NCBI RefSeq assembly: GCF_003352185.1
Contig: NZ_CP029608.1
Location: forward strand, 1,922,001 to 1,986,000
Direction: 5' to 3'
Source: Pseudomonas kribbensis
GTDB taxonomy: Bacteria > Pseudomonadota > Gammaproteobacteria > Pseudomonadales > Pseudomonadaceae
DNA length: 64,000 bases
Below the pieces are notes generated by a model that saw nothing but the letters and a program-made list of their open reading frames with translations, was not told the DNA's origin and did no database searches. Shown one piece after another: positions 9,314 to 19,674 of this stretch. Each line of letters begins with the position of its first letter. Position 1 is the first letter of the stretch. The position numbers were made by a program, and so were the translations under genes.

Positions 9314-9898
9314 TCAGCCGCGCGCCTCCTTGAACAACACGGCAATGCCGGGATGGTAATTGCCGGCCTCGCTGCGCAATTTGCGATAAGCGTACGGGAA
9401 GTACCAGGCGACGGCGCAGGTGTGTTCCTTTTGCAGGTCGTCGACCATGTCCTGCAGTTCTTCCGGGCTGGCGCTGTGCTGGGCTTTCTGAGGAGCGACG
9501 AACAGGCAGCCAAGTTTGAGATCGCTGGCGTAGCTGATGCGCTTGGCATCGCTGGTGATATCGGCCAGAGCCTGGGTCAGGTTCAGGCTGGTGACGCGCG
9601 GCCAGCGCTGGGTCGCCTGGATGTAGGCGCGATCTTCGGCGCCGGCCAGGAACAGGTCGGCGCGGGCATTACGCTCGCCTTCCTCGTTCTGTTTGCGCGT
9701 GGCGGTGTCGCGCAGGGTCACCAGTTCGGCCATCCATGCGGCGGCGGACAACAGGCCGAGGTTGGCTTTTTCGTCGTGCCAGTAGGGTGTGTCGTTGTCG
9801 CCGCGCACGGCGTTGTAGCGGTCGATACAGTCAAACCATCGTTCCAGCACCGGGCGCAGGAATTCCAGCCGCGGATTGCTGATGATCATGCCTTGCAT
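9314..9898 (-). CDS. Hypothetical protein
   Basis: 194 aa from the ATG at 9898, chosen because a GGGAGAG ribosome site precedes it; an in-frame start at 9946 has none. The protein is soluble and largely helical in the first half, with no signal peptide or transmembrane segment. I do not recognise a family or a catalytic motif. It sits alone between the sugar dehydrogenase gene and the B12 riboswitch, divergent from the cob operon, with core-like base composition. Confidence 0.65.
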   Translation of the reverse strand: MQGMIISNPRLEFLRPVLERWFDCIDRYNAVRGDNDTPYWHDEKANLGLLSAAAWMAELVTLRDTATRKQNEEGERNARADLFLAGAEDRAYIQATQRWPRVTSLNLTQALADITSDAKRISYASDLKLGCLFVAPQKAQHSASPEELQDMVDDLQKEHTCAVAWYFPYAYRKLRSEAGNYHPGIAVLFKEARG

Positions 9899-10079
9899 GG
9901 TGCTCTCCCTTGTTATTGTGATGTGCTCTCTGCAGTCAAAAAGCATGGCTCTTTGATATCACTGCTGACAGTGTGGCACAAGATTGGCGTCAGATAATTG
10001 ATCGACGGCAGTTATTTGCCGCACGACCCCCTCTTCATTTGACGCTCCACCCCCAACCCTCTAACCTTCGCGGCTTGTT

Positions 10080-10279
10080 TCAGGTGCTCTGTGACCGCTG
10101 TCGACAGAGTGAAACAGGGAAGCCGGTGAGGATTGTCTTCAAGCGAAGAACCATCACGATCCCGGCGCTGCCCCCGCAACGGTAAATGAGTGACAGCTGC
10201 GTCGGATGCCACTGCTGCAAAGCGGGAAGGCGCGCAGCCAGGCGAACGCCGCTCATGAGCCCGGAGACCGGCCTGATCC
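10080..10279 (+). promoter_or_regulatory. Cobalamin riboswitch
   Basis: The element contains the ordered hallmarks of the AdoCbl riboswitch: GAAACAGGGAAGCCGGTG, then GCTGCCCCCGCAACGGTAA, then the B12-box-like AGCCCGGAGACCGGCC near its 3' end. It ends about 95 bp before cobO and should repress the late cobalamin operon when AdoCbl is abundant. An open frame from 10186 runs through the element in phase with cobO, but it is not the real N-terminus. Confidence 0.93.
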
Positions 10280-10371
10280 ATCCAGCGGCATCACGGTGGG
10301 CGATGCCAGGCTTGTTGCCGTCTATTCTTGTGCCTGCCCGCCGTTATCCAGCCTCAACGGAGAGCTCCCCC

Positions 10372-10983
10372 ATGACTGATTCCCCCGAACGCGACGAGCG
10401 CCACCTGGCGCGCATGCAGCGCAAAAAAGCCGTGATCGACGAGCGCATCGCCAATTCGCCAGACGAATGCGGCCTGGTGCTGGTGCTCACCGGCAACGGC
10501 AAAGGCAAAAGCAGCTCGGCGTTCGGCATGCTCGCCCGCGCCATGGGCCACGGCATGCAATGCGGCGTGGTGCAGTTCATCAAGGGCCGTAACAGCACAG
10601 GTGAAGAATTGTTTTTCCGCCGCTTCCCGGAGCAGGTGCGTTTTCATGTGATGGGCGAAGGCTTCACCTGGGAAACCCAGGACCGTCAGCGTGATATCGC
10701 CGCCGCCGAGGCTGCATGGGAAGTCTCCCGTGAGCTGCTGCGTGATCCGTCGATCGGTCTGGTGGTGCTCGATGAACTGAACATCGCCCTTAAGCACGGT
10801 TACCTCGATCTGGATCAGGTGCTCAGCGATCTGCAGGCTCGTCCGCCGATGCAGCACGTGATTGTCACCGGTCGCGCCGCGAAGCCGGAAATGATCGAGA
10901 TGGGCGACACCGTCACCGAAATGGGCATGATCAAGCACGCCTTCCAGGCCGGCATCAAAGCGCAGAAAGGCGTCGAACTTTGA
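10372..10983 (+). CDS. cobO: Cob(I)yrinic acid a,c-diamide adenosyltransferase
   Basis: 203 aa. It attaches the 5'-deoxyadenosyl group of ATP to cob(I)yrinate a,c-diamide or cobinamide (BtuR/CobA type). The P-loop GNGKGKSSSAFGM follows an N-terminal charged helix, and VVLDELNIALKHGYLD is the second signature. The ATG at 10372, after a CGGAGAG site, fits the family N-terminus. It is the first gene under the riboswitch; its TGA overlaps the TTG start of cobB by 4 bp. Confidence 0.95.
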   Translation: MTDSPERDERHLARMQRKKAVIDERIANSPDECGLVLVLTGNGKGKSSSAFGMLARAMGHGMQCGVVQFIKGRNSTGEELFFRRFPEQVRFHVMGEGFTWETQDRQRDIAAAEAAWEVSRELLRDPSIGLVVLDELNIALKHGYLDLDQVLSDLQARPPMQHVIVTGRAAKPEMIEMGDTVTEMGMIKHAFQAGIKAQKGVEL

Positions 10984-12275
10984 ATCAACCACGTCACTGC
11001 CCGGCGGTACTGATCGCCGCGCCGGCCTCCGGCCAGGGCAAGACCACCGTCACCGCCGCACTGGCCCGCTTGCATCGCAATCAGGGCCGCAAGGTTCGCG
11101 TATTCAAGTGCGGCCCGGACTTTCTTGACCCGATGATCCTCGAGCGCGCCAGCGGTGCGCCGGTCTACCAACTCGACATGTGGATGGTTGGCGAGCAGGA
11201 AAGCCGTCGTCTGTTGTGGGAAGCCGCCGCCGAAGCGGATCTGATCCTGATCGAAGGCGTGATGGGCTTGTTCGACGGCACACCGTCGAGCGCCGATCTG
11301 GCGCGGCATTTCGGCGTGCCGGTGCTCGGCGTGATCGATGGCACCGCCATGGCCCAGACCTTCGGTGCACTGGCCCTGGGCCTGGCGCGCTATCAGCCGA
11401 ACTTGCCGTTCGCCGGCGTGCTGGCCAACCGCGTTGGCACAGTGCGTCACGCGCAATTGCTTGAAGGCAGTCTCACCGAAGGTTTGCGCTGGTACGGCGC
11501 GTTGTCCCGGGAAACCGGGATCGAACTGCCAAGCCGCCATCTCGGCCTGGTGCAGGCCAGTGAGCTGAACGATCTCGATGTACGTCTCGACGCCGCCGCC
11601 GAAGCGCTGGCCGGCACTTGCGAGGTAGCGCTGCCACCGGCCGTGGAATTCGCTTCACCTGAAGTGGTGAAGATCGAAAGGCTACTCAAAGGCGTGCGGA
11701 TTGCTGTCGCCCGTGACGAAGCCTTCGCTTTCACCTATGGCGCCAGTCTCGATCTGTTGCGGGCGATGGGTGCGGAGCTGAGTTTCTTCTCGCCGATTCG
11801 CGATACGCAATTGCCCGAAGCCGACAGCTTGTACCTGCCCGGCGGTTATCCGGAATTGCACCACGTTGCCTTATCGCAGAACGCCGACATGCTCAAAGCG
11901 ATCCGCGCGCATCACGCCGCCGGTAAACCGCTGCTCGCCGAATGTGGCGGCATGCTCTATCTGCTCGACTCGCTGACCGATGTCGAAGGCACCCGTGCCG
12001 AACTGGTCGGGCTGCTCAAAGGGGATGCAGTGATGCAGAAGCGCCTGGCGGCTCTGGCCTTGCAATCGGTCGAATTGCCGGAAGGCTTGCTGCGCGGCCA
12101 CACCTATCACCATTCCCTGACCACCACCGAACTGACGCCGATTGCCCGTGGCCACAGCCCTAATGGCGGGCGCGGTGCCGAAGCGGTGTATCGGGAAGGG
12201 CGGATGACTGCCTCGTACGTGCACTTTTACTTTCCGTCGAACCCGTCGGCGATTGCCGCACTGTTGGTGCCATGA
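10980..12275 (+). CDS. cobB: Cobyrinate a,c-diamide synthase
   Basis: 431 aa, full length (CbiA type). It amidates corrin side chains a and c using glutamine and ATP. The N-terminal half is a dethiobiotin-synthetase-like ATPase (APASGQGKTTVTAAL). The C-terminal half is a class-I glutaminase with the nucleophile Cys in LAECGGMLYLL and the His in SYVHFYFPS. The start is TTG at 10980, overlapping the cobO stop (TTGA). The bluB ATG overlaps its own stop. Confidence 0.94.
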   Translation: MNQPRHCPAVLIAAPASGQGKTTVTAALARLHRNQGRKVRVFKCGPDFLDPMILERASGAPVYQLDMWMVGEQESRRLLWEAAAEADLILIEGVMGLFDGTPSSADLARHFGVPVLGVIDGTAMAQTFGALALGLARYQPNLPFAGVLANRVGTVRHAQLLEGSLTEGLRWYGALSRETGIELPSRHLGLVQASELNDLDVRLDAAAEALAGTCEVALPPAVEFASPEVVKIERLLKGVRIAVARDEAFAFTYGASLDLLRAMGAELSFFSPIRDTQLPEADSLYLPGGYPELHHVALSQNADMLKAIRAHHAAGKPLLAECGGMLYLLDSLTDVEGTRAELVGLLKGDAVMQKRLAALALQSVELPEGLLRGHTYHHSLTTTELTPIARGHSPNGGRGAEAVYREGRMTASYVHFYFPSNPSAIAALLVP

Positions 12276-12922
12276 CCGACAACGCCTTCACTGAAACCGA
12301 ACGCGCAGCGGTCTACCGCGCCATCGCCGAGCGTCGCGACATGCGCCACTTCAGCGGCGGCACGGTCGAGCCGGAACTGTTGCGCCGTTTGCTGGAAGCC
12401 GCGCATCAGGCGCCGAGCGTCGGCCTGATGCAGCCGTGGCGCTTCATCCGCATCAGCGACCGCGCCTTGCGCGGACAGATCCAGAATCTCGTGGAAGAAG
12501 AACGCGTGCGCACCGCCGAAGCCCTCGGCGAACGCAGCGACGAGTTCATGAAGCTCAAGGTCGAAGGCATCAACGACTGTGCGGAAGTGTTGGTCGCAGC
12601 CTTGATGGACGATCGCGAGCGACACATTTTCGGCCGCCGCACGCTGCCGGAAATGGACATGGCGTCGCTGTCCTGCGCGATCCAGAACCTGTGGCTGGCG
12701 GCGCGTGCCGAAGGCCTGGGCATGGGCTGGGTGTCGCTGTTCGAGCCGCAAGCGCTGGCCGATCTGCTGCAACTGCCGGCCGGGGCCAAGCCGCTGGCGG
12801 TTCTTTGCCTGGGGCCGGTCAAGGAATTCTATCCGGCGCCGATGCTGGTACTCGAAGGGTGGGCGCAGGCGCGTCCGCTCAATGAGCTGCTGTATGAAAA
12901 TTTCTGGGGAGTGAGTCAATGA
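12272..12922 (+). CDS. bluB: 5,6-dimethylbenzimidazole synthase
   Basis: 216 aa nitroreductase-fold flavoenzyme that fragments FMNH2 with O2 to make the lower ligand [14 protein letters not shown] and [15 protein letters not shown] are characteristic BluB segments. Its place inside the cob operon argues strongly for BluB rather than a generic nitroreductase. The gene overlaps its neighbours by 4 bp on both sides. Its presence implies aerobic DMB synthesis from the organism's own flavin. Confidence 0.93.
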   Translation: MTDNAFTETERAAVYRAIAERRDMRHFSGGTVEPELLRRLLEAAHQAPSVGLMQPWRFIRISDRALRGQIQNLVEEERVRTAEALGERSDEFMKLKVEGINDCAEVLVAALMDDRERHIFGRRTLPEMDMASLSCAIQNLWLAARAEGLGMGWVSLFEPQALADLLQLPAGAKPLAVLCLGPVKEFYPAPMLVLEGWAQARPLNELLYENFWGVSQ

Positions 12923-13827
12923 GTGTGGCGTTGCTGAGTGTCGCCGCGGTTGCGCTGGACGCGCTGCTGGGTGAACCGAAACGCTGGCATCCGCTGGTGG
13001 CGTTCGGCAATTTTGCCGGACGCATCGAGCAACGATTCAACACCGGCGGGCGCGGCTGGCGCAGCCATGGTGTCACCGCGTGGGTGATCGCGGTGCTGCC
13101 GCTGACCCTGCTGGCCACGGCCTTGTCCTGGGCGCCGTATGTGGGCTGGATCGTCGAGATCGTCGCGCTGTATTGCGCCCTCGGCATGCGTAGCCTCGGC
13201 GAGCACGTCGAGCCGGTGGCCAGGGCGCTACGCAGCGATGATCTGGAGGAGGCACGCAAACGCGTGGGTTATCTGGTCAGCCGCCAGACCAGTGAACTGG
13301 ACAGCACCGCCGTCGCCCGCGCCGCCACCGAATCGGTGCTGGAGAACGGCAGCGATGCGGTGTTTGCCGCGATCTTCTGGTTTGTCGTGGCCGGTGCGCC
13401 GGGCGTGGTGCTCTATCGCCTGAGCAATACCCTCGACGCGATGTGGGGTTATCGCAACGAACGCTTCGAGCGTTTCGGCTGGGCGGCGGCAAAAATCGAC
13501 GATGTCCTCAACTACATTCCTGCGCGTCTGGTGGCGTTGACCTACGCGCTGCTGGGCAAGACCCGGCTCGCGCTGAAATGCTGGCGCACCCAGGCGCCGA
13601 AATGGGACAGCCCGAACGCAGGCCCGGTGATGGCTGCCGGCGCAGGTGCCTTGGGCGTCGAACTGGGCGGGCCGGCGATCTATCACGGCGAGCTGCACGA
13701 GCGTCCGCAACTGGGCGAAGGTGCGCCGGCGGATGCCGATTCCATTGATCGCGGCTGGCAATTGGTCCAGCGCGGGGTATGGTTATGGCTGCTGATTCTC
13801 TGCGTGGGGGCTGAATTCTATGCTTGA
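12919..13827 (+). CDS. cbiB: Adenosylcobinamide-phosphate synthase
   Basis: 302 aa membrane protein (CbiB; called CobD in P. denitrificans nomenclature). It joins aminopropanol phosphate to adenosylcobyric acid. The N-terminal [19 protein letters not shown] and the central [20 protein letters not shown] are typical of the family. Several hydrophobic segments are seen, including one at the extreme C-terminus. It overlaps the next gene by 8 bp, consistent with coupled translation. Confidence 0.93.
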   Translation: MSVALLSVAAVALDALLGEPKRWHPLVAFGNFAGRIEQRFNTGGRGWRSHGVTAWVIAVLPLTLLATALSWAPYVGWIVEIVALYCALGMRSLGEHVEPVARALRSDDLEEARKRVGYLVSRQTSELDSTAVARAATESVLENGSDAVFAAIFWFVVAGAPGVVLYRLSNTLDAMWGYRNERFERFGWAAAKIDDVLNYIPARLVALTYALLGKTRLALKCWRTQAPKWDSPNAGPVMAAGAGALGVELGGPAIYHGELHERPQLGEGAPADADSIDRGWQLVQRGVWLWLLILCVGAEFYA

Positions 13828-14830
13828 GCACGGTGGCCGGCTGCGCAGGGCGGCGCTGGAATACGGCATCGCCGAAGAAGACTGGCTCGACCTGTCCACG
13901 GGGTTGGCGCCGTGGCCGTTTCCGGTCCCGGAAATCCCGCTGCGGGCGTGGGCGCGGTTGCCGGAAACCGATGACGGTCTGGAGCAGGCGGCGTGCGACT
14001 ACTACGGTGCCGCGCAAGTGCTGCCGGTGGCCGGTTCGCAGATGGCCATCCAGTTGCTGCCGCGATTGCGTCGGGCCGGCAAGGTCGGTGTGCTGTCGCC
14101 GTGTTATGCCGAGCATGCCGAGGCCTGGCGGCGCAGTGGTTACATCGTCCGCGAAGTGCTGGAGCAGGAAGTCGACTTCTTCCTCGACAGCCTCGACGTG
14201 CTGGTGGTGGTCAACCCGAACAATCCCACTGGCCTGAGCCTTACTCCGGCGAAATTGCTCGACTGGCACGCACGATTGGCCCAGCGCGGCGGCTGGCTGG
14301 TGGTCGATGAGGCGTTCATGGACAACACCCCGCAATTGAGCCTGGCGCCGCATACCCATCAGGTCGGACTGATCGTGTTGCGCTCGTTCGGCAAGTTTTT
14401 CGGGCTGGCCGGTGTGCGGCTCGGGTTCGTGCTGGCCGAGCGCAAGTTGCTCCGTTTACTGGCCGAGCAGGTGGGGCCCTGGGCTGTCAGCGGGCCGACC
14501 CGCGTGCTGGGGCAGGCCTGCCTGCAAGACACCGAAGGCCACACTCGTCAACGAATTCGCAGCGATGAAGCCAGCGAGCGTCTCGCTGCGCTGCTCGAAC
14601 GCTACGGCTTCAAGCCTCAGGGCGGCTGTGCGCTGTTCCAGTGGCTGATCACCGAGCATGCTCACGCACTTCACGAATTCATGGCCCGTCGCGGCATTCT
14701 CCTGCGTCTCTTCACGCACAACAGCAGCCTGCGTTTCGGTCTGCCGGCCGATGCCGCCGATGAGGCGCGACTTGAGCAGGCCCTGCAAGCGTTCGCCGTG
14801 GACTGCTCTATGGACAAGAAACCCGCATGA
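13820..14830 (+). CDS. cobD: Threonine-phosphate decarboxylase
   Basis: 336 aa PLP-dependent class-I/II aminotransferase-fold enzyme (CobD of Salmonella; CobC of P. denitrificans). It makes (R)-1-amino-2-propanol phosphate for the linker added by Cbi[17 protein letters not shown] is the family start, [10 protein letters not shown] binds the cofactor ring, and the Schiff-base Lys lies in [16 protein letters not shown]. Overlaps cbiB by 8 bp and cobQ by 4 bp (ATGA). Confidence 0.92.
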   Translation: MLEHGGRLRRAALEYGIAEEDWLDLSTGLAPWPFPVPEIPLRAWARLPETDDGLEQAACDYYGAAQVLPVAGSQMAIQLLPRLRRAGKVGVLSPCYAEHAEAWRRSGYIVREVLEQEVDFFLDSLDVLVVVNPNNPTGLSLTPAKLLDWHARLAQRGGWLVVDEAFMDNTPQLSLAPHTHQVGLIVLRSFGKFFGLAGVRLGFVLAERKLLRLLAEQVGPWAVSGPTRVLGQACLQDTEGHTRQRIRSDEASERLAALLERYGFKPQGGCALFQWLITEHAHALHEFMARRGILLRLFTHNSSLRFGLPADAADEARLEQALQAFAVDCSMDKKPA

Positions 14831-16293
14831 CTACGTTAATGGTGCAAGGCACCACCTCCGATGCCGGCAAAAGTACGCTGGTGACGGCGCTGTGCCGCTG
14901 GGCTACCCGTCAGGGTGTTGCCGTGGTGCCATTCAAACCGCAGAACATGGCGCTCAACAGCGCGGTGACTGCCGACGGCGGCGAAATCGGTCGGGCCCAG
15001 GCGGTGCAGGCGCAGGCCTCGCATCTTGAACCGCATACCGACATGAACCCGGTGCTGCTCAAGCCCAACAGCGACACCGGCGCCCAGGTCATCATCCACG
15101 GTCGCGCGGTCACCAGCATGAACGCCGTTGCCTATCACGACTACAAAGCCATCGCCATGCAGGCGGTGCTCGCCTCCCACGAACGCTTGAGCGCCGCGTA
15201 TCCGCTGGTGATGGTCGAGGGCGCGGGCTCGCCGGCGGAGATCAATCTGCGCGCTGGTGACATCGCCAACATGGGTTTCGCCGAAGCGGTGGATTGCCCG
15301 GTGCTGTTGATCGCGGACATCAATCGAGGCGGCGTTTTTGCCCATCTGGTGGGCACGCTGGAACTGCTGTCACCGAGCGAGCAGGCCCGGGTGAAGGGCT
15401 TCATCATCAACCGTTTTCGTGGCGATATCGCCTTGCTGCAACCGGGCCTCGACTGGCTGGAACAGCGCACCGGCAAACCGGTGGTGGGCGTGTTGCCGTA
15501 CGTGATGGATCTGCATCTGGAGGCCGAGGACGGCATCGACCAGCGTCAGACCGACAAGGCCGAGCAAGTCCTGAAAGTGGTGGTGCCGGTACTGCCGCGC
15601 ATCAGCAATCACACCGATTTCGATCCGCTGCGTTTGCATCCGCAGGTTGACCTGCAATTCATCGGCCCGGGGCAGGTGATTCCTCCAGCCGACCTGATCA
15701 TCCTGCCGGGCTCGAAAAGCGTTCGTAGCGATCTGGCTTATCTGCGCGCCAATGGCTGGGAAACCGCCATCAATCGTCACCTGCGTTATGGCGGCAAGCT
15801 GCTGGGAATCTGCGGCGGTCTGCAAATGCTTGGCGAGCAGGTGCATGATCCGCTCGGTCTGGAAGGCGCGCCGGGCTCCAGCGCCGGTCTGGGCCTGCTG
15901 GCATTTGAAACCCAGCTCGAAGCCGAGAAGCAACTGCGCAATGTGCGCGGGCGTCTGGCGCTGGAAGATGCCGAGGTCAGCGGTTATGAAATTCATGCGG
16001 GTGTGACGACCGGATCTGCGCTGGAAAACTCCGCTGTGCATCTGGACGACGGCCGCTGTGACGGTGCGCAAAGTCTCGATGGACAGGTTTTCGGCACTTA
16101 CCTGCACGGCCTGTTCGAATCTCCCGCAGCCAGTACCGCGCTGTTGCGCTGGGCCGGTTTGAGCGATGTGCAGGAGGTGGATTACCACGGCCTGCGCGAG
16201 CGCGATATCGAGCGACTGGCGGATCTGGTGGAGAAGCACCTGGATACCGGGCTGTTACGTGAACTCTGTGGAGTGTCCCCATGCTCCAGTTGA
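14827..16293 (+). CDS. cobQ: Cobyric acid synthase
   Basis: 488 aa, standard CobQ/CbiP length. It carries out four glutamine-dependent amidations (b, d, e, g) of adenosylcobyrinate a,c-diamide. The N-terminal ATPase P-loop is [18 protein letters not shown]. The C-terminal glutaminase has Cys in [14 protein letters not shown] and the catalytic His in [11 protein letters not shown]. The start ATG overlaps the cobD stop, and the next gene begins inside its last codons (13-bp overlap). Confidence 0.95.
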   Translation: MTTLMVQGTTSDAGKSTLVTALCRWATRQGVAVVPFKPQNMALNSAVTADGGEIGRAQAVQAQASHLEPHTDMNPVLLKPNSDTGAQVIIHGRAVTSMNAVAYHDYKAIAMQAVLASHERLSAAYPLVMVEGAGSPAEINLRAGDIANMGFAEAVDCPVLLIADINRGGVFAHLVGTLELLSPSEQARVKGFIINRFRGDIALLQPGLDWLEQRTGKPVVGVLPYVMDLHLEAEDGIDQRQTDKAEQVLKVVVPVLPRISNHTDFDPLRLHPQVDLQFIGPGQVIPPADLIILPGSKSVRSDLAYLRANGWETAINRHLRYGGKLLGICGGLQMLGEQVHDPLGLEGAPGSSAGLGLLAFETQLEAEKQLRNVRGRLALEDAEVSGYEIHAGVTTGSALENSAVHLDDGRCDGAQSLDGQVFGTYLHGLFESPAASTALLRWAGLSDVQEVDYHGLRERDIERLADLVEKHLDTGLLRELCGVSPCSS

Positions 16294-16802
16294 TCCTCGG
16301 CGGCGCCCGCTCCGGCAAAAGTCGCCTGGCCGAAAAACTCGCCACCGACAGCGCGCTGGCCGTGACGTACATCGCCACCAGCCAGCCGCTGGATGGCGAG
16401 ATGAATGAGCGCGTCGCCCATCACCGGGCGCGACGTCCTGCCGAATGGGCATTGATCGAAGAGCCACTGGAACTGGCCCGTGTGCTGCGCGAAACCGCCA
16501 GCACCGAGCGTTGCCTGCTGGTGGATTGCCTGACGTTGTGGCTGACCAATCTGCTGATGCTCGAAGACGCCGAACGTCTCGCCGCCGAACGCGAAGCCCT
16601 GCTCGAATGCCTGGCGTCGCTGCCGGGTGAAACCATTTTTGTCAGCAACGAGACCGGAATGGGTGTCGTGCCGCTGGGCGAATTGACTCGCCGCTACGTC
16701 GATGAAGCCGGTTGGCTGCATCAAGCTCTGGCCGAGCGTTGTCAGCGAGTCGTCCTGACGGTTGCCGGCCTGCCCCTGACTCTGAAAGGACCTGCGTTAT
16801 GA
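16281..16802 (+). CDS. cobU: Bifunctional adenosylcobinamide kinase / guanylyltransferase
   Basis: 173 aa (CobU; CobP in P. denitrificans naming). It phosphorylates adenosylcobinamide and activates it with GTP for nucleotide-loop assembly. The P-loop [18 protein letters not shown] is at the N-terminus, and the [11 protein letters not shown] segment is typical. It starts within cobQ and ends with an ATGA overlap onto cobT. Confidence 0.94.
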   Translation: MLQLILGGARSGKSRLAEKLATDSALAVTYIATSQPLDGEMNERVAHHRARRPAEWALIEEPLELARVLRETASTERCLLVDCLTLWLTNLLMLEDAERLAAEREALLECLASLPGETIFVSNETGMGVVPLGELTRRYVDEAGWLHQALAERCQRVVLTVAGLPLTLKGPAL

Positions 16803-17854
16803 CCCAAGCCTGGTGGCTGAACCCGTGCAAACCGGTGGATACGGACGCCGTTGAAAACGCGGCGGCGCGTCAGCAGCAATTGACCAAACCTGCCGGCTCC
16901 CTCGGGCAGCTCGAATCGGTGGCGGTGCAACTGGCCGGATTGCAGGGCCGGATCAAGCCGACACTCGATCAGGTCTGGATCGCGATTTTTGCCGGCGACC
17001 ACGGTGTTGTCGCAGAAGGCGTTTCCGCGTTCCCGCAGGAAGTCACCGGGCAAATGCTGCTGAACTTCGTCAGCGGCGGTGCGGCGATCAGCGTGCTGGC
17101 GCGACAACTGGGTGCGCAACTGGAAGTGGTGGATCTGGGCACCGTGACCCCGTCGCTGAACCTGCCAGGCGTGCGTCATCTGAACCTCGGCCCGGGCACG
17201 GCGAATTTCGCCAAGGGCGCGGCGATGACTCAGGCTCAGGGCGAGCTGGCCTTGCAGGGCGGTCGCGACAGCGTGCTGCGCGCGAAGGCGGCGGGCGCGC
17301 AATTGTTCATCGGCGGCGAAATGGGCATCGGCAACACCACGGCTGCCAGTGCGCTGGCCTGTGCCTTGCTGGATTGCCCGGTGGCACACTTGACCGGCCC
17401 CGGCACCGGGTTGAATGCCGAAGGCGTCAGCCACAAGGCGCAGGTGATCGAGCGGGCGCTGGCGCTGCACGCGGCGCAGCGTGGGGATGTGTTGCAGACC
17501 CTGTTCAATCTCGGCGGTTTCGAGATTGCGGCTTTGGTCGGCGCGTATCTGGCCTGTGCTCAGGAGGGTGTGGCGGTGTTGGTGGACGGTTTCATCTGCA
17601 CGGTTGCCGCGCTGGTGGCCGTGCGCTTGAATCCTGCCTGCCGTGAATGGCTGCTGTTCGGCCATCGCGGTGCCGAGCCAGGTCATCGCCATGTGCTGGA
17701 AACCCTCGGCGCCGAACCGCTGCTGGAATTGGGCCTGCGTCTGGGCGAGGGCAGCGGCGCGGCGCTGGCGGTGCCGTTGTTGCGCCTGGCCTGTGATCTG
17801 CACGGGCAGATGGCGACCTTCGCCGAAGCGGCGGTGGCGGATCGCCCGGCATGA
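16799..17854 (+). CDS. cobT: Nicotinate-nucleotide--DMB phosphoribosyltransferase
   Basis: 351 aa. It converts DMB and nicotinate mononucleotide to alpha-ribazole 5'-phosphate. [12 protein letters not shown] near the N-terminus, [21 protein letters not shown] and [15 protein letters not shown] are signature CobT segments. The ATG at 16799 overlaps the cobU stop and gives the standard length; the longer frame from 16712 is not used. It consumes the BluB product made by the same operon. Confidence 0.95.
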   Translation: MTQAWWLNPCKPVDTDAVENAAARQQQLTKPAGSLGQLESVAVQLAGLQGRIKPTLDQVWIAIFAGDHGVVAEGVSAFPQEVTGQMLLNFVSGGAAISVLARQLGAQLEVVDLGTVTPSLNLPGVRHLNLGPGTANFAKGAAMTQAQGELALQGGRDSVLRAKAAGAQLFIGGEMGIGNTTAASALACALLDCPVAHLTGPGTGLNAEGVSHKAQVIERALALHAAQRGDVLQTLFNLGGFEIAALVGAYLACAQEGVAVLVDGFICTVAALVAVRLNPACREWLLFGHRGAEPGHRHVLETLGAEPLLELGLRLGEGSGAALAVPLLRLACDLHGQMATFAEAAVADRPA

Positions 17855-18426
17855 CCTTGCGTCTGGACCTGCTGCGCCACGGTGAAACCGAACTGGGCGG
17901 CGGCCTGCGCGGCAGTCTCGACGATGCACTGACCGAAAAGGGCTGGGCGCAGATGCGCGAGGCCGTGAACGGGCAGGGGCCGTGGGATCGGCTGGTCAGT
18001 TCGCCGTTGCAGCGTTGCGCGCGGTTCGCTGAAGAGTTGGGCGCGCAACGGGATCTGTCGGTGTCTCTGGACAAGGATCTCCAAGAGTTGCATTTCGGTG
18101 CCTGGGAAGGGCAGAGCGCAGCGGCGTTGATGGAAACCGATGCCGAAGCGCTTGGGCTGTTCTGGGCTGATCCCTATGCGTTTACTCCGCCGCAGGGTGA
18201 GCCGGTGACCGAGTTTTCAGCGCGGGTGCTGGCGGCGGTCATGCGTTTGCACGCGGCACATGCGGGGGAGCGGGTGTTGCTGGTCAGTCATGGTGGCGTC
18301 ATGCGTCTGTTGCTGGCCCGTGCCCGTGGTTTGCCCCGTGAACAACTGCTCAATGTCGAAGTCGCTCACGGCGCGCTGTTTTCGCTGATCGTCGAGGCCG
18401 ATGGTTCGCTCAAGGAAGTGTGCTGA
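17851..18426 (+). CDS. cobC: Alpha-ribazole phosphatase (histidine phosphatase family)
   Basis: 191 aa. [15 protein letters not shown] is the phosphohistidine RHG motif, and [13 protein letters not shown] supplies the second His. The operon position between cobT and cobS identifies it as the alpha-ribazole-5'-phosphate (or cobalamin phosphate) phosphatase rather than another phosphoglycerate-mutase-like enzyme. Overlaps cobT by 4 bp. The name follows Salmonella usage and differs from cobC of P. denitrificans. Confidence 0.88.
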   Translation: MTLRLDLLRHGETELGGGLRGSLDDALTEKGWAQMREAVNGQGPWDRLVSSPLQRCARFAEELGAQRDLSVSLDKDLQELHFGAWEGQSAAALMETDAEALGLFWADPYAFTPPQGEPVTEFSARVLAAVMRLHAAHAGERVLLVSHGGVMRLLLARARGLPREQLLNVEVAHGALFSLIVEADGSLKEVC

Positions 18427-18427
18427 C

Positions 18428-19159
18428 ATGCTGCCCCTGTGGATCGCCCTGCAATTTCTCAGCAGCCTGCCGATTCGTCTGCCGGGCATGCCGGCGCCTG
18501 AAGAACTCGGGCGCTCGTTGCTTTTTTATCCGCTGGTGGGGTTGCTGTTCGGCGTGATTCTCTGGGCGCTGAACATTGCTCTGGCCGGCGCACCATTGCT
18601 GTTGCATGCCGCGTTGCTGCTGACGGTGTGGGTGTTGCTCAGCGGCGCGCTGCACCTCGACGGCCTGGCGGACAGCGCTGATGCATGGCTCGGCGGTTTC
18701 GGTGATCGCGAGCGCACACTAACGATCATGAAAGATCCGCGCAGCGGGCCGATCGCGGTGGTGACGCTGGTGCTGGTGTTGCTGCTCAAATACGCCGCGT
18801 TGCTGGCGTTGATCGAAAAACAACAAGGTATGGCGTTGATCATCGTCCCGCTGATCGGGCGAGCAGCGCTGCTCGGATTGTTCCTCACCACGACCTATGT
18901 GCGGGCCGGCGGGTTGGGACAGGCGCTGGCCGATCATCTGCCGCGCAAAACGGGTTGGCAGGTGCTGGCGGTGAGTTCAGTGGTGTGCGTGCTGATCGCC
19001 GGGTTCAACGCTGTCGTGGCGTTGCTGCTGGCGGTCGTCGTATTCATCTGGCTGCGGCATTTGATGGTGCGGCGACTGGGCGGAACCACCGGCGATACGG
19101 CCGGTGCCTTGCTGGAATTGCTGGAGATGTCAGTGCTGGTCGGGCTGGCCTTGTTTTGA
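18428..19159 (+). CDS. cobS: Adenosylcobinamide-GDP ribazoletransferase (cobalamin synthase)
   Basis: 243 aa polytopic membrane protein (CobS; CobV in P. denitrificans). It catalyses the last step, joining AdoCbi-GDP with alpha-ribazole. SGALHLDGLADSADAWLGG followed by KDPRSGPIAV is the Asp-rich metal-binding signature. The ATG at 18428, one base after the cobC stop, was chosen over an in-frame upstream start at 18401. It is the last gene of the riboswitch-controlled operon. Confidence 0.94.
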   Translation: MLPLWIALQFLSSLPIRLPGMPAPEELGRSLLFYPLVGLLFGVILWALNIALAGAPLLLHAALLLTVWVLLSGALHLDGLADSADAWLGGFGDRERTLTIMKDPRSGPIAVVTLVLVLLLKYAALLALIEKQQGMALIIVPLIGRAALLGLFLTTTYVRAGGLGQALADHLPRKTGWQVLAVSSVVCVLIAGFNAVVALLLAVVVFIWLRHLMVRRLGGTTGDTAGALLELLEMSVLVGLALF

Positions 19160-19196
19160 TAAATAACTTTGATCTGTAACTTGATTTAACACAGTC

Positions 19197-19212
19197 GCGG
19201 GTATATACACGC
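19197..19212. promoter_or_regulatory. Candidate MarR operator, upstream copy
   Basis: GCGGGTATATACACGC is a near-perfect palindrome (one mismatch) ending 3 bp before the marR ATG. It nearly matches the perfect palindrome at 19644-19659, suggesting autoregulation. Confidence 0.65.
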
Positions 19213-19215
19213 ATC

Positions 19216-19620
19216 ATGCTTCCTTCTCAGTGTTTGTGCACCAACCTGCGTCGCGCCGCCCGTGGCGTCAGCAGGCATTACGACGGCGCTCTCGACGGCT
19301 TCGGGATCAACGTTGCCCAGTATTCTCTGCTGTGCAACCTGCAGCGCCTGGATCAACCGAGCATTTCCGAACTGGCCGAGGCCATGGGCCTGGATCGCAG
19401 CACCCTCGGGCGCAATCTACGGGTGCTGGAAGGCGAAGGGCTGGTGGCGCTGGCCGAGGGCGAAGACATGCGCAACCGCATCGTCCGGCTGACTGAAACC
19501 GGCGCACAACGCCTGGCAGCGGCCCTGCCGGCCTGGGAAGCGGCGCAACAGCGGTTGATCGACCGACTGGGTGCCGAGAAGCGTGAAACCTTGCTGCGGC
19601 TGTTGGATGAACTGGCCTGA
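19216..19620 (+). CDS. MarR-family transcriptional regulator
   Basis: 134 aa winged-helix protein. The DNA-binding region runs from about residue 45 to 95 (ISELAEAMGLDRSTLGRNLRVLEGEGLV, split across the recognition helix and wing). It is followed by a helical dimerisation tail. It is flanked by two copies of a GCGGGTATATACNCGC palindrome, one overlapping its start and one in front of the downstream MFS gene. It probably represses itself and the exporter and is relieved by a small molecule. Confidence 0.85.
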   Translation: MLPSQCLCTNLRRAARGVSRHYDGALDGFGINVAQYSLLCNLQRLDQPSISELAEAMGLDRSTLGRNLRVLEGEGLVALAEGEDMRNRIVRLTETGAQRLAAALPAWEAAQQRLIDRLGAEKRETLLRLLDELA

Positions 19621-19643
19621 GGGCCGGTTTTTTCCGAATCTAA

Positions 19644-19659
19644 GCGGGTATATACCCGC
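19644..19659. promoter_or_regulatory. Candidate MarR operator, perfect palindrome
   Basis: GCGGGTATATACCCGC is a perfect 16-bp dyad 15 bp before the MFS start codon. It is shared, with one change, with the site before marR. Confidence 0.7.
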
Positions 19660-19674
19660 GACTGGAGAATAACA

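Noticed and set aside
10186..10371. In-frame N-terminal extension of cobO
   Set aside because: It would translate the 3' half of the cobalamin riboswitch; the family N-terminus and ribosome site support 10372.
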